NCBI GenBank assembly: GCA_034420695.1 | Contig: DAOULB010000032.1 | Coordinates: 62,001 to 126,000, forward strand | DNA length: 64,000 nt | Reading direction: 5' to 3' | Source: Io17-Chloro-G2 sp034420695 | GTDB taxonomy: Bacteria; Chloroflexota; Dehalococcoidia; Lucifugimonadales; UBA3495 | Shown here: in pieces, positions 17,801 to 25,470 of the stretch | Layout: every line of letters starts with the position of its first letter | Position numbering within the stretch: position 1 is the stretch's first letter | Position numbers and translations under genes: made by a program | The notes under the pieces: model-generated | Databases searched by the model: none | The model's input: only the letters and a program-made list of their open reading frames with translations | What the model was told of the DNA's origin: nothing

Positions 17801-17838
17801 CCCAACAGGACTAACATGATAGGCTGGGGCCTGTTGGG
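17801..17838 (-). promoter_or_regulatory. Inverted repeat in the queF leader
   Basis: A perfect 9-bp inverted repeat, CCCAACAGG (17801-17809) and CCTGTTGGG (17830-17838), 20-base loop, lies 34 bases upstream of queF. It could be an RNA stem controlling the queuosine operon or a protein operator. It does not match a preQ1-I aptamer as I know it. Confidence 0.4.
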
Positions 17839-17860
17839 TGTCAAAACGCTGGACAGCCTT

Positions 17861-17884
17861 CCTTCATCCTGAGCCTGTTGAAGG
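17861..17884. repeat. REP-like palindromic intergenic repeat
   Basis: CCTTCA...TGAAGG bracketing TCCTGAGCCTGT. This 24-base palindrome belongs to the very common dispersed family seen between genes in many bacterial genomes (consensus CCTTC-TCCTGAGC-TG-CGAAGGA). No coding role. Confidence 0.6.
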
Positions 17885-17990
17885 ACCCTGTTCGGGCAGC
17901 AACTTGCGGGGTTGGCCGGGCTTGGCTAAGATGGCCTTGGATTTAAGCTGCCCGCATAGCAAATGCCTGTATACCAGTGGAGGAGTCTCA

Positions 17991-18503
17991 TTGGCCCACA
18001 CGCTGGCGGACTTGGATGCCATGCCTTTGGAGCAAGCCCAGGGCCTGAGCTTTGACGACCGGGACCGGCTGTTGGACTTGGTAATTGCCGACGGACGGCA
18101 CCAGTCAACGGAGATGGATTCCTACCGGGTGGGTTTGTACTGCGATTATTTCGAAGAAGACCTATTGAGGATGCTGAAACTGAAGGCGGTGAAGGTATTG
18201 TGCCGGGGCACCACCGCATCGGGCTTCGACGGGGTAATGGTGGGGGAGACGGACGAGGAGCAGTACCGGGCGGCTTTCCGCCACGTGGAGACCACACTGA
18301 AGGCGGCAAGGACAAGGTTCGAGAGGGTGGTGACCTTGGTGGTGTTTCTCACCGACATGGACAACTGGCCGCTGCTCAACCGGGTTTACCAGGAATTCAT
18401 TCCCAACCCACCTTGCCGGGCGGTGCTGGGGACCACCGGGCTGGCCCAGAGGCCCCTTTCTATTGAGATTGTCGAATGTGTTGCCTACAGAGTAGCTCCT
18501 TAG
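17991..18503 (+). CDS. Rid (YjgF/YER057c/UK114) family protein
   Basis: A 170-residue protein; the TTG at 17991 is chosen because GGAGGA stands 6 bases upstream, whereas the longer reading frame runs through the palindromic repeat. The C-terminal ~100 residues match the Rid domain: TLKAARTRFERVVTLVVFLTDMDNW and CRAVLGTTGLAQRPLSIEIVECVAY with the active-site Arg. Rid proteins hydrolyse reactive enamine/imine intermediates or bind small ligands. The N-terminal ~60 residues are an unusual extension, and the usual GPYSQA motif is missing, so deaminase activity is doubtful. It is followed by the two candidate selenoproteins. Confidence 0.75.
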   Translation: MAHTLADLDAMPLEQAQGLSFDDRDRLLDLVIADGRHQSTEMDSYRVGLYCDYFEEDLLRMLKLKAVKVLCRGTTASGFDGVMVGETDEEQYRAAFRHVETTLKAARTRFERVVTLVVFLTDMDNWPLLNRVYQEFIPNPPCRAVLGTTGLAQRPLSIEIVECVAYRVAP

Positions 18504-18563
18504 CTGCCCTTCGATAAGTCCAGGATGCGGGGAAGGGAATTGTTCGCCTTCACCCCATCAAGC

Positions 18564-18586
18564 GCGGGTTTCAAACCCGCCCCTAC
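18564..18586. repeat. Palindromic repeat family, copy 1
   Basis: GCGGGTTTCAAACCCGC followed by CCCTAC. One of five dispersed copies in this window with core GGGTTTCAAACCC and flank CCCTAC; the others are at 22372, 26016, 29232 and 41353. Confidence 0.8.
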
Positions 18587-18620
18587 CCCAGGGAGAATGG
18601 TTATTGGAGGAGGAGTAATC

Positions 18621-19055
18621 ATGGCAGAATTGACCCTTGGCTATCAGGTACACAGCTACAGTTCCGGGACCAAAGGCCGGGCCTTGGTCAACGCCAGGAC
18701 CCACCACTGGGTGGCCGACGGGGGCGGCGGAGAGGCGGTGGGAGCGGGGGAGCTTTTCCTGTCGGGGATTGCAGCGTGCGCGGTGAACATGGTGGAGCGC
18801 ATTGCCGGCGAGGAGAGCATACCCTTGGACTGGATGGACGTTAACGTAGCCTCCTACCGGGACGCTGATGCCGACCACGGCAACCTGACGCTGTACGACG
18901 CGGTCCGGGTGAACTTCGAGATCTGGGGCATCGACGACGACCAAGCCCATCACTTGGTGGAGCTTTGGAAACAGCGTTGACCCCTCTACGGTTCGGTCGC
19001 CGTGGCGACCCCGGATACCACCGTGGACTTGGTTTCCCACGAGGAAGCCCACTAA
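18621..19055 (+). CDS. OsmC-family protein, candidate selenoprotein (in-frame TGA at 18978-18980)
   Basis: Read through an in-frame TGA at codon 120, this is a 144-residue OsmC-family protein, the family's normal length; stopping at the TGA gives a truncated 119-residue product. OsmC/Ohr enzymes reduce organic hydroperoxides using two cysteines. The first, Cys53 in SGIAACAVNMVER, is present. The second sits in a (K)RCPxYG context in the family; here the codon is TGA within KQR-TGA-PLYGSVAVAT, and the downstream frame continues with family-like sequence to a TAA. A hairpin fitting a bacterial SECIS follows. GGAGG precedes the ATG. Selenocysteine is the simplest reading; a point mutation is the alternative. 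Confidence 0.8.
18989..19013 (+). promoter_or_regulatory. SECIS-like hairpin after the OsmC TGA
   Basis: Stem GGTCGC (18995-19000) / GCGACC (19005-19010) with tetraloop CGTG, extended by CGG (18989-18991) / CCG (19011-19013) across a 3-base bulge. The apical loop begins 20 bases after the TGA and has G as its second base, as bacterial SECIS elements usually require. It lies within the coding frame. Confidence 0.6.
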
Positions 19056-19089
19056 CAGACATCCCACTAACAGACATCGGGGAGTCCTA

Positions 19090-20022
19090 ATGCGCATCTG
19101 CTCCTTTCTGCCAAGCGCCACCGAGATAGTGTACGAGTTGGGGCTGGAAGACCAGCTCCTTGGGGTCACCCATGAATGTGACTTTCCGGCGGGCGCGAGC
19201 GATAAGCCGCACGTGGTGCGCAGCGTTTTTGAGGGCACCCAACCCAGCAGCGCGGAGATCAGCCAGGTCATCTCCAAGCGGCTGGAAGAAGGGCTGGGCA
19301 TCTACGAGATCGACCAGGACGTACTTCAAGGCGCCCAGCCCGACCTGCTATTGACCCAGGCCATCTGCGAGGTTTGAGCAATCTCCTCCCGGCAGGTGGC
19401 CGAGGCAAGCGTCAGTTTAGACAAGGAACCCCAGGTCATTTCACTGGACCCGCAGTTGGTGGGTGACGTGCTGGAAGACATTCTCAGCGTGGGCCGGGCT
19501 ACCGGGACGCTGGAGAAGGCCCAGGCCATCACCGGCAGGATGCAGTCCCGCATTGATGCCGTGGCGGATAGGGCGGCAAGGGCCGCTTCCAAGCCGCGGG
19601 TGCTGAGCCTGGAGTGGATAGACCCATTGATTTATTCAGGTCACTGGATTCCGGAAATGGTAGAACTGGCGGGGGGTGAGAACTGCTTCGGGAGCAAGGA
19701 CGCCGGCTCGGGGCCGATGGAGTGGGACCAGCTGGTGGCCAGCGAGCCCGAGGTGATTATCTTCATGCCCTGCGGATTCGACGTGAAGAGGGCCCTGCAG
19801 GACGTGCCCTTACTGGCTGCCAATGAGGCTTGGGCTTCCCTGCCGGCGGTGCGGGAGCAACGGGTGTACATTATCGACGCCAGCGCCTACACCAGCCGCT
19901 CCGGCCCCCGGCTGGTCACCGGGCTGGAAATCATGGCGGAGATGATTCACCCGGAGTTGTTCTCGGGCTTGATCCCGGAGGCGGGGGCGCTGCGGGTCTT
20001 CGGCAACTTGGCGAAGGTGTAG
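19090..20022 (+). CDS. Cobalamin/Fe-siderophore-type substrate-binding protein, candidate selenoprotein (TGA at 19375-19377)
   Basis: Read through TGA at codon 96, this is a single 310-residue protein of the BtuF-like binding-protein family. The N-terminus has RICSFLPSATEIVYELG and the C-terminus RVLSLEWIDPLIYSGHWIPEMVELAGG, both typical. It lacks a signal peptide, as several cobalamin-binding members of this subgroup do. The family carries a CxVCAV motif after the LLTQ strand; here it reads CEV-TGA-AIS, giving a CxxU site if selenocysteine is inserted. Frame and homology continue without shift on both sides. A SECIS-like hairpin follows. GGGGAG precedes the ATG, 34 bases after the OsmC gene. 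Confidence 0.8.
19385..19405 (+). promoter_or_regulatory. SECIS-like hairpin after the second TGA
   Basis: CCTC (19385-19388) pairs with GAGG (19402-19405) and GGC (19391-19393) with GCC (19399-19401), with a CC bulge; the loop AGGTG starts 16 bases after the TGA and carries G in its second position. Weaker than the first hairpin but in the expected place. Confidence 0.45.
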
Positions 20023-20076
20023 ATACTCGAGGCGGTTGAATTAGGGTAAGGACCCTTTTGCTGATGGGACCAAAGC

Positions 20077-20577
20077 CTATTGGGCTTTAGTCTTGGCTCT
20101 TTGCGCTTTGTCTGCGCACTCCCGGAAGCCTAAGGCACCGTAATGAGACCAGTACGCATACTCTTCTAATGCGTTCCTAACTGCAGGTGTGGCGGTATAG
20201 CTAAACTTAAGGCCTTCCTCACGGTATTTCTTCGATTCGAGCCACCGGGGAGCGTTTTCCCGTACGATATCCAATAGCTTTTTGTGCTTGATTAAGTACC
20301 AGTTTCCTGTTCCATCAAGGGTGAAGCACATGTACAAGTCTTTGCGGCCCAGGTATTTCTTGTCTATAACCAGACAGGTTTTGAGCTGGACCTCAAGGGT
20401 CTTCCCAGTATCTTTGTGGTGAGCCAGAAAGTCCGCCCCCTTCCAGTCATCGGCCAACCTGATGCAGTCGAAGCCGTATTCGGCTAACACTGCTGCCGCC
20501 TTAAAGAAGTTGTACGACTCGATAGGTTTAGAGTTCTTGCCTGTCTTCTCGGAGTAGGAGATATGTTCGAATTCCAT
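20077..20577 (-). CDS. PD-(D/E)XK nuclease-like hypothetical protein
   Basis: A 166-residue protein from the ATG at 20577 (a GTG at 20586 is also possible). An early SYNFFKAAAVLAEYGFDCIRL helix-strand is followed by Asp49 in GADFL and LEVQLK (Glu62...Lys66), the spacing of a PD-(D/E)XK nuclease core with Gln in the last acidic position. The remainder is Lys- and Tyr-rich. GC content and codon use are clearly lower than in the neighbours, suggesting recent acquisition. It could be a restriction or defence-related endonuclease acting alone. Confidence 0.6.
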   Translation of the reverse strand: MEFEHISYSEKTGKNSKPIESYNFFKAAAVLAEYGFDCIRLADDWKGADFLAHHKDTGKTLEVQLKTCLVIDKKYLGRKDLYMCFTLDGTGNWYLIKHKKLLDIVRENAPRWLESKKYREEGLKFSYTATPAVRNALEEYAYWSHYGALGFRECADKAQRAKTKAQ

Positions 20578-20625
20578 AGCTTCCACCCTTCTCTGATGAC
20601 TCGCTGATTAGGACTGCTTGCCACA

Positions 20626-21297
20626 TCAGTTGAGGCGGGAGCCGCGGAAGGGGTTGCGCTTGGTGACTTCCTCGGCCAGTACCTCGTTTCCCCTGTGGAG
20701 CAGGGGCAGGAGCCGTTCAAGCCTCTCTCCGGCGTTAGGCATTTCAAGGATGGACTGTTTCAGGTCGTTAGGCAGGTCCAAGCTGCCGGCCACTCCATAG
20801 GACAGGGCCACGGGGTCTTGGGGCGGTTCGGAGCGCGCGGTCCAGCCGCCGCTCAGGGCCGCCAAGTAGCCCCGGTAGGTGGAGTAGGCCTCGCCCACCT
20901 CGGCCAGCACGCTGGGGGAGGGTTCACCGGCGGGCTCCTCCAGGAATTCTACTTGGCCCACCAAGATGGGCATCTGCCGGGTCATTTCCACAACCTGGAA
21001 GCGGCGTTCTCCCACGGTCATGAGATTCATCCGGCCGCCTTCCAAGTGGTCAACCTGGACTATCCTGGCGGTGGTGCCCAAGCGGAAGGGAATAGCTCCG
21101 CCGCCTACTTCCTGGCCTTCCCGGATGAGCAGGACGCCGAAGGGACTCTGGTTGTCCAGGCAGTCCCCGATCATCTGCTTGTAGCGTTCTTCGAAGATGT
21201 GGAGGGGCAACCCCATGCCCGGGAACAGCACCAAGTTCAGGGGGAAGAGGGGCAGTTCCACCGTAGGGCTACCGGAAGGTTCACTCGGCTGGACCAT
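20626..21297 (-). CDS. Lon N-terminal (substrate-binding) domain protein
   Basis: A 223-residue stand-alone LON substrate-binding domain. The start ELPLFPLNLVLFPGMGLPLHIFE and the ERYKQMI helix are family hallmarks, with GTTARIVQVDHLEGGRMNLMTVGERRF further on. There is no AAA+ or peptidase domain. These proteins probably present substrates or act as chaperone-like adaptors. Monocistronic, minus strand. Confidence 0.9.
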   Translation of the reverse strand: MVQPSEPSGSPTVELPLFPLNLVLFPGMGLPLHIFEERYKQMIGDCLDNQSPFGVLLIREGQEVGGGAIPFRLGTTARIVQVDHLEGGRMNLMTVGERRFQVVEMTRQMPILVGQVEFLEEPAGEPSPSVLAEVGEAYSTYRGYLAALSGGWTARSEPPQDPVALSYGVAGSLDLPNDLKQSILEMPNAGERLERLLPLLHRGNEVLAEEVTKRNPFRGSRLN

Positions 21298-21369
21298 AAC
21301 CCCGTGAGTATATCCCCCTCACAACCTGCAATCAAGGAAGAGCGGGCGGACGGAAAGGCGCGGGCCCGG

Positions 21370-21777
21370 TCAGCGGCGGCGGACGGAGCGGCGCACCGGG
21401 AAGCTGGCGTGGCCCTTCTGCCGCCGGGCCCACTTGAGGTAGCGGGCCATTTCGGGATTGGCCTCGATGGCTTGGATGGAGTCCAATTCCTTGGCGAGGG
21501 TGGCGACGGAGAAGGTGGCGTGCAACTGGCGGTGGCAGGTGGAGCAGAGGGAGGCCTTGGGGCCGAAACGTCCGCCTTGGGCCTTGGGGACGAGGTGATG
21601 GACGGTTATCCGGGGAGTTTCCCGCAGGCAGAGCTGGCAGCGCTCCAGGGCTTCTTTCTTCTTGGCGGGGTCTGACTTCCCGGTAGGGGCTGTCTCTCCG
21701 GCGGGGACGGTCTCTCTCCCGATGACGGCCTTGCCAGCCGGGGAGACGCTTGTTGCTCTGAGCCGCCGCTTTGCCAC
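21370..21777 (-). CDS. HNH endonuclease
   Basis: A 135-residue protein with an HNH core: CQLCLRE for the first zinc pair, ITVHHLVPKAQGG for the catalytic His-His, and LCSTCHRQLHATF for the second zinc pair and final His. The N-terminal 45 residues are Lys/Arg/Pro-rich and disordered; the C-terminus is strongly basic. HNH proteins of this size are common in phage packaging modules and as free-standing host nucleases; the nearest phage genes are 4.3 kb and 16 kb away. Confidence 0.8.
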   Translation of the reverse strand: MAKRRLRATSVSPAGKAVIGRETVPAGETAPTGKSDPAKKKEALERCQLCLRETPRITVHHLVPKAQGGRFGPKASLCSTCHRQLHATFSVATLAKELDSIQAIEANPEMARYLKWARRQKGHASFPVRRSVRRR

Positions 21778-21819
21778 AGCCTACCTGCCTTGCCTCCTCA
21801 ACTTGTCCACCCGTTTAGG

Positions 21820-22302
21820 CTACCCGTTTTGTGAGGACTCAAGGAACCGCCAGCCCGGCAGGTCGACCTTCCACTCGCCGTCTTCCCAGAGCATGGGCAG
21901 CATGATGCCGGACATTAGCCTCCCGGAGGAGACGACGCTGTCGTCCTCGGTTATGCCGAAGGGGAGGAAGGCGAAGGCGTGAAGGTTGTCCACGTACCGG
22001 GTCGGGGATATGCCCAAGTCGGTAAGGTCTTCCAAGGGCCAGAGGCTCAATACGGTGTTGCGGAAGTCCTCCAACAGGGACTCCCGGCTGGGGTGGCCGG
22101 AGTCGTAGGCGGCGCGGTAGGCAATCTGCATGTCGATGCTGTTACGGGTGGCCCACACGCCCAGGCGCATGCCGCGGGTCTCCTTGGACAGCATGGACCA
22201 AGCCAAGTCCATCTCCCCTTCCCGGATGGCATGGGCGAATGTCCCGGCACGCTCGCCGCAGTCGTCGGGTTCGTCGCTCCTTCTTCTACCGGGCATCCTC
22301 AC
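21820..22302 (-). CDS. Hypothetical protein, possibly NTF2-like
   Basis: A 160-residue protein that I do not recognise. The opening helix (ERAGTFAHAIREGEMDLAWSMLS) resembles the first helix of NTF2/SnoaL-like folds, and the end has a strand-like MLWEDGEWKVDLPGW, as seen in such proteins. No catalytic motif is visible. It lies between the HNH gene and gamma-glutamyltransferase, all on the minus strand. Confidence 0.55.
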   Translation of the reverse strand: MRMPGRRRSDEPDDCGERAGTFAHAIREGEMDLAWSMLSKETRGMRLGVWATRNSIDMQIAYRAAYDSGHPSRESLLEDFRNTVLSLWPLEDLTDLGISPTRYVDNLHAFAFLPFGITEDDSVVSSGRLMSGIMLPMLWEDGEWKVDLPGWRFLESSQNG

Positions 22303-22371
22303 GGGGAATACGGGTCCTCCGATTGAACTATTGATGGGCAGGGGCCGACTACATATTGAGGATCATGAAGC

Positions 22372-22398
22372 AGGGGCCGGTTTCAAACCGGTCCCTAC
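22372..22398. repeat. Palindromic repeat family, copy 2
   Basis: AGGGGCCGGTTTCAAACCGG followed by TCCCTAC. A diverged copy (CCGG instead of CGGG arms) overlapping the last codon of the gamma-glutamyltransferase gene. Confidence 0.75.
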
Positions 22399-24125
22399 CA
22401 GCCGACGGCGTAGCCGTCGCGGCGGGGGTCGGCCGCCCCGGAAATGGTGTCTTCCTCTTGGTCCACCTGAATCATTACCTCGCTGCCGGTGGCTTCCCAA
22501 GGACCGATGAGCTGGAGGCGGTGCCCACGGGAGGCCAATCCATCGCGCACCCCGCCGGGGAAGCGGCTTTCAAGGTAGAGAAGATCGTCGCAGGTGTGGG
22601 GGTAGTTGGACTCGGTGGGATCCTGGGTGTTGCGCCAGCGGGGGGCCTCCACCGCTTCGGCCACGGTCATGCCGAAATCCAGGACGTGGCTGATGACCTG
22701 CAGGTTGGTCTGGACTTGGGTGTCGGCTCCCGGGGTGCCGCAGACCAAGGCCAGGCGCGCCGGGTGACCGGCGTTCCCGTTGCCACCGATTCCGTCGGCG
22801 GGGTCCCGGAAGACCATCAGGGGGTTCATGGTGTGGCGAACGCGTTTGCCAGGGGCGAGGCAGTCGACGTGGTCCGGCTCCAAGTGCCAGTAGGTCATGC
22901 GGTTGTTGAGCAGGATGCCGGTGTTCCCGGCGATGTAGCGGGAACCCCAGGCGCTCTGGATGCTTTGCAACTGGCAGACGGCGTTGCCCCAACGGTCCAC
23001 CACGGCGAAGCAGGTGGTGTCCTCTTCGGGGTGCACGGAACCGGCAGCGAGCTTGGCACCGGCCCCTGCTTGCCGGTGAGCCCAAGGGTTGCCGGCGGGC
23101 GGAGAGGCTGCCTTGGCGGAGTCTATGAGTGCGGCCCTCTGGCGGGCGTAGTCCTTGGACAGCAGCCCTTCAATGGGGACGTCGATGAAGTCGGGGTCGG
23201 CGACGAAGGCCTCCCGGTCGGCAAAGGCCAGCTTCTTGGCTTCCACCATCAGGTGAATGCTCTCGGCGGTGTTGCAGCCCAGGGAACGGAGGTCGAACTG
23301 CTCCACCAAGCTCAACTCTTGGAGCAACACGTGGCCGCTGGAGTTGGGGGGCGCTTCGTAAACGGTGTGACCGCGGTAGGTGGTGGAAATGGGCTCCTGC
23401 CAGCGGGAGCGGCAGTTGGCAAAGTCCTCCAAGGACAGGATGCCGCCCTGCTCCCGGCTGAACTCGACGATGGCCTGGGCTATCTCTCCCTCATAGAAGG
23501 CGTCCCTTCCGCCTTCGACGATGGAGCGGAAGGTGCGGGCCAAGTCCCTTTGGTAGATGGCCTGTCCGGGCTGGAGGGGGGCGCCGTCCCGGGTGAAGAC
23601 GGCCTTGGACGTGGGGAATTCGCAGAGCAGGGAGTCCCCGGCGATGGCCCGGGAGAGCACGTGGCTGACGGGGAAGCCGTTATCGGCCAAGTCGATGGCC
23701 GGGGCGAAGACGTCGGCCAGGGGCAGGGAGCCGTAGCGCTGATGGGTGGAGAGCCAGCTATCCACCAGGCCCGGTACCGAGACGGAGAGAATGCCCGTGG
23801 CGGGAATGCCGCCCAGGACATTTGCGTAGTAGTCGCGGGTGGCGGCGAAGGGGGCGGCCCCGGTGCCGTTGCAGACCTCCACCGCGGCGGCGTCCTGGCG
23901 GTAAACCATGATGAAGCCGTCGCCGCCGACTCCTGACATCAGGGGCTCGACCACGTTCAGAGCGGCGGCGGTAGCTATAGCGGCATCAATGGCGTTGCCG
24001 CCCCGCTGCAACATGGCTATCCCGGCTTGGGAGGCCAGGGGGTGGCCGGAGGAGACCATGCCATTGCGGCCCATGACCACCGGGCGGTGGGCTTCGAAGT
24101 TGATACCGTGGGGTGAACCGGTCAT
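22395..24125 (-). CDS. ggt: Gamma-glutamyltransferase
   Basis: A 576-residue Ntn-hydrolase; GGAGGG places the start at the ATG at 24125. It cleaves gamma-glutamyl amides such as glutathione or transfers the glutamyl group. The precursor self-cleaves before Thr370 in EEDTTCFAVVDRWGNAV, the nucleophile; upstream GGVGGDGF-type and GNAIDAAIA motifs form the large subunit, and WGSRYIAGNTGILLNNRM binds the substrate carboxylate. No signal peptide, so probably cytoplasmic. The 3' end reaches into a palindromic repeat. Confidence 0.92.
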   Translation of the reverse strand: MTGSPHGINFEAHRPVVMGRNGMVSSGHPLASQAGIAMLQRGGNAIDAAIATAAALNVVEPLMSGVGGDGFIMVYRQDAAAVEVCNGTGAAPFAATRDYYANVLGGIPATGILSVSVPGLVDSWLSTHQRYGSLPLADVFAPAIDLADNGFPVSHVLSRAIAGDSLLCEFPTSKAVFTRDGAPLQPGQAIYQRDLARTFRSIVEGGRDAFYEGEIAQAIVEFSREQGGILSLEDFANCRSRWQEPISTTYRGHTVYEAPPNSSGHVLLQELSLVEQFDLRSLGCNTAESIHLMVEAKKLAFADREAFVADPDFIDVPIEGLLSKDYARQRAALIDSAKAASPPAGNPWAHRQAGAGAKLAAGSVHPEEDTTCFAVVDRWGNAVCQLQSIQSAWGSRYIAGNTGILLNNRMTYWHLEPDHVDCLAPGKRVRHTMNPLMVFRDPADGIGGNGNAGHPARLALVCGTPGADTQVQTNLQVISHVLDFGMTVAEAVEAPRWRNTQDPTESNYPHTCDDLLYLESRFPGGVRDGLASRGHRLQLIGPWEATGSEVMIQVDQEEDTISGAADPRRDGYAVGW

Positions 24126-24259
24126 GGCAACCCTCCAACGCGCTCCCAATAGATTAGGGGATTATAACCCAAACCAAACCAAACGCCGGATTTGAAAGTC
24201 CTTTACAGAACACCCGTAGCCGGGGATACTTGTCAACAGTTAGGGGTGTACCATGTGGG

Positions 24260-24265
24260 TATAAT
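24260..24265 (+). promoter_or_regulatory. Consensus -10 element before the second PaREP1-like gene
   Basis: A perfect TATAAT, 23 bases before the start codon, with no convincing -35. The 15-base motif TTGTCAACAGTTAGG at 24230-24244 just upstream also occurs at 447-461, near the first PaREP1-like gene. Confidence 0.5.
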
Positions 24266-24288
24266 CGTGGTGTACAGGAGAGCGACCG

Positions 24289-24681
24289 ATGGTTCCCACC
24301 GACCTAGTCAACGACATTTTCTCAGATGCTCAGCAGTTGTATGAAGAGGCGATCTCACGGCTTGAGGCGGGGGACATTCGGGATGCGGCAGAAAAGGCGT
24401 GGGGTGCTACCCTGCGTGCTACCAACGCCTTGATTCTTCACCATACCGGGGAAGAACCACTGAAGACCCCAGAGACCTCCAGGCTGTTGGATGTTGTTGT
24501 TGCACGGATGCCTGACGCCAAGGCTATTGTAGGCAGATACTACTCCCGACAATCCCGGTTACATGGTGATTGTTTCTACTTGGGATTGCCGCCAACGCCA
24601 GATACTGAGCGTCGCATCCGGGAGACCGCACGTTACATAGAAGACGCTAGAATGCTGGCTGCCAATTCTCCAGATTCGTAG
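24289..24681 (+). CDS. PaREP1/HEPN-like protein
   Basis: A 130-residue helical protein with the family core RDAAEKAWGATLRATNAL. It is closest to the protein at 51219-51620, which shares AEKAWGAT, a TG-EP segment, a YS-RQ-LHG-CFY motif and an ARYIEDARMLA-like end; the other two paralogues are a separate subgroup. Role unknown; a nucleotide- or RNA-related role is inferred from HEPN relatives. AGGAGAG precedes the ATG and a strong terminator follows, so it is a single-gene unit. Confidence 0.75.
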   Translation: MVPTDLVNDIFSDAQQLYEEAISRLEAGDIRDAAEKAWGATLRATNALILHHTGEEPLKTPETSRLLDVVVARMPDAKAIVGRYYSRQSRLHGDCFYLGLPPTPDTERRIRETARYIEDARMLAANSPDS

Positions 24682-24717
24682 CTAAAACGTTTGGGAGTTT
24701 ACTTTCCGAAGCAGGAA

Positions 24718-24745
24718 GACCCCGGTTAGGCCGGGGTCTCTTGTT
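24718..24745 (+). terminator. Rho-independent terminator
   Basis: Perfect 8-bp stem GACCCCGG/CCGGGGTC with a TTAGG loop followed by TCTTGTTT, 37 bases after the PaREP1-like stop codon. Confidence 0.85.
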
Positions 24746-24839
24746 TGCTTCGGGTTAAATTCCCAATTAATTAGGCCCCGAATGCACGGGGCCCAACTGA
24801 ATTGACCTGTTACGGGTGACCTATTAAAGAGGGCTTGGC

Positions 24840-25211
24840 TTAATGGCCGCCGCAGCCGCCGTTACCGCACCCGCAGCCGCCGTTGCCGCAGCCGCAACCA
24901 CCGGAGCCACAACCGCCGGCGCTGGCGTACATGGGATTGTTGATGACGAATCCGACCTGCCCGCCGAAGTTTTCCACGTAGTCGATGGTGGCGTCTTCCA
25001 GGAAGGGGGCGCTGTCGGAGTCCATGAGGAAGTTGACGCCGTCGACGTTGAGAACGGTGTCGTCGGTCTGGGTCTCCTTCTCCATGGTCAGCATGTACTG
25101 GAGGCCGCCGGTCTCAGCGGGCATGGCAATGACGCGCAGGGAGCCTTCAAGTTCGCCTTGATCCTGCATTACTTCCTTGAGCTTTTCGACTGCCAGAGTA
25201 GTGACTTCCAT
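24840..25211 (-). CDS. A-type Fe-S carrier-like protein with Gly/Cys tail
   Basis: A 123-residue relative of IscA/ErpA/HesB scaffolds: an N-terminal helix (TTLAVEKLKEVM), the LRVIAM strand, a VNFLMDSDSAPFLEDATIDYVE core and the GFVINNPMYA strand. Canonical members use three cysteines; the first, expected after the LRV strand, is absent here (MPAETGG). The end is extended into a Gly/Cys-rich tail with six cysteines (101, 106, 108, 113, 115, 120) in GGCGCGN-type repeats and a final His. Cluster or metal binding by the tail is plausible. Possible role in Fe-S assembly or metal handling. Confidence 0.8.
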   Translation of the reverse strand: MEVTTLAVEKLKEVMQDQGELEGSLRVIAMPAETGGLQYMLTMEKETQTDDTVLNVDGVNFLMDSDSAPFLEDATIDYVENFGGQVGFVINNPMYASAGGCGSGGCGCGNGGCGCGNGGCGGH

Positions 25212-25470
25212 TTTTCCAGTCTCTCCTGCTTACAGCCGCTCCCGGCGCAAGGCGCCAGCCCGCAGCGTAGGATACTGTTGTTGGCCCGCACAAACTAACA
25301 TACGGGAGCAAGCCAAGTCAACGGCGCAAAGGGCCCCGGAAGAGCGTTTCGAAAGGTGTCTCAATCCGGGGGAGGAAGGGCTATGGGAGGGAGCGGCGAG
25401 GGGCTTGAAGGAAGGACAACCCGGCTTGGAGAGAGGGGATACAGGTCCTGAGCTGTCCGGGAGCGGCCCC
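25212..25470. other. Non-coding spacer before the repeat array
   Basis: No convincing gene; the open frames on both strands have atypical composition. It separates the Fe-S carrier-like gene from the 10-bp repeat array. I see no clear promoter or terminator. Confidence 0.4.

Noticed and set aside
18978..19377. TGA read as tryptophan (alternative code)
   Set aside because: Many intact genes in the window end at TGA with nothing homologous beyond, and Trp is encoded by TGG throughout.
22356..23936. 526-codon plus-strand frame opposite gamma-glutamyltransferase
   Set aside because: Antisense shadow; the minus frame has a full set of family motifs, while this one has Gly/Val/Ala-rich composition without domains.
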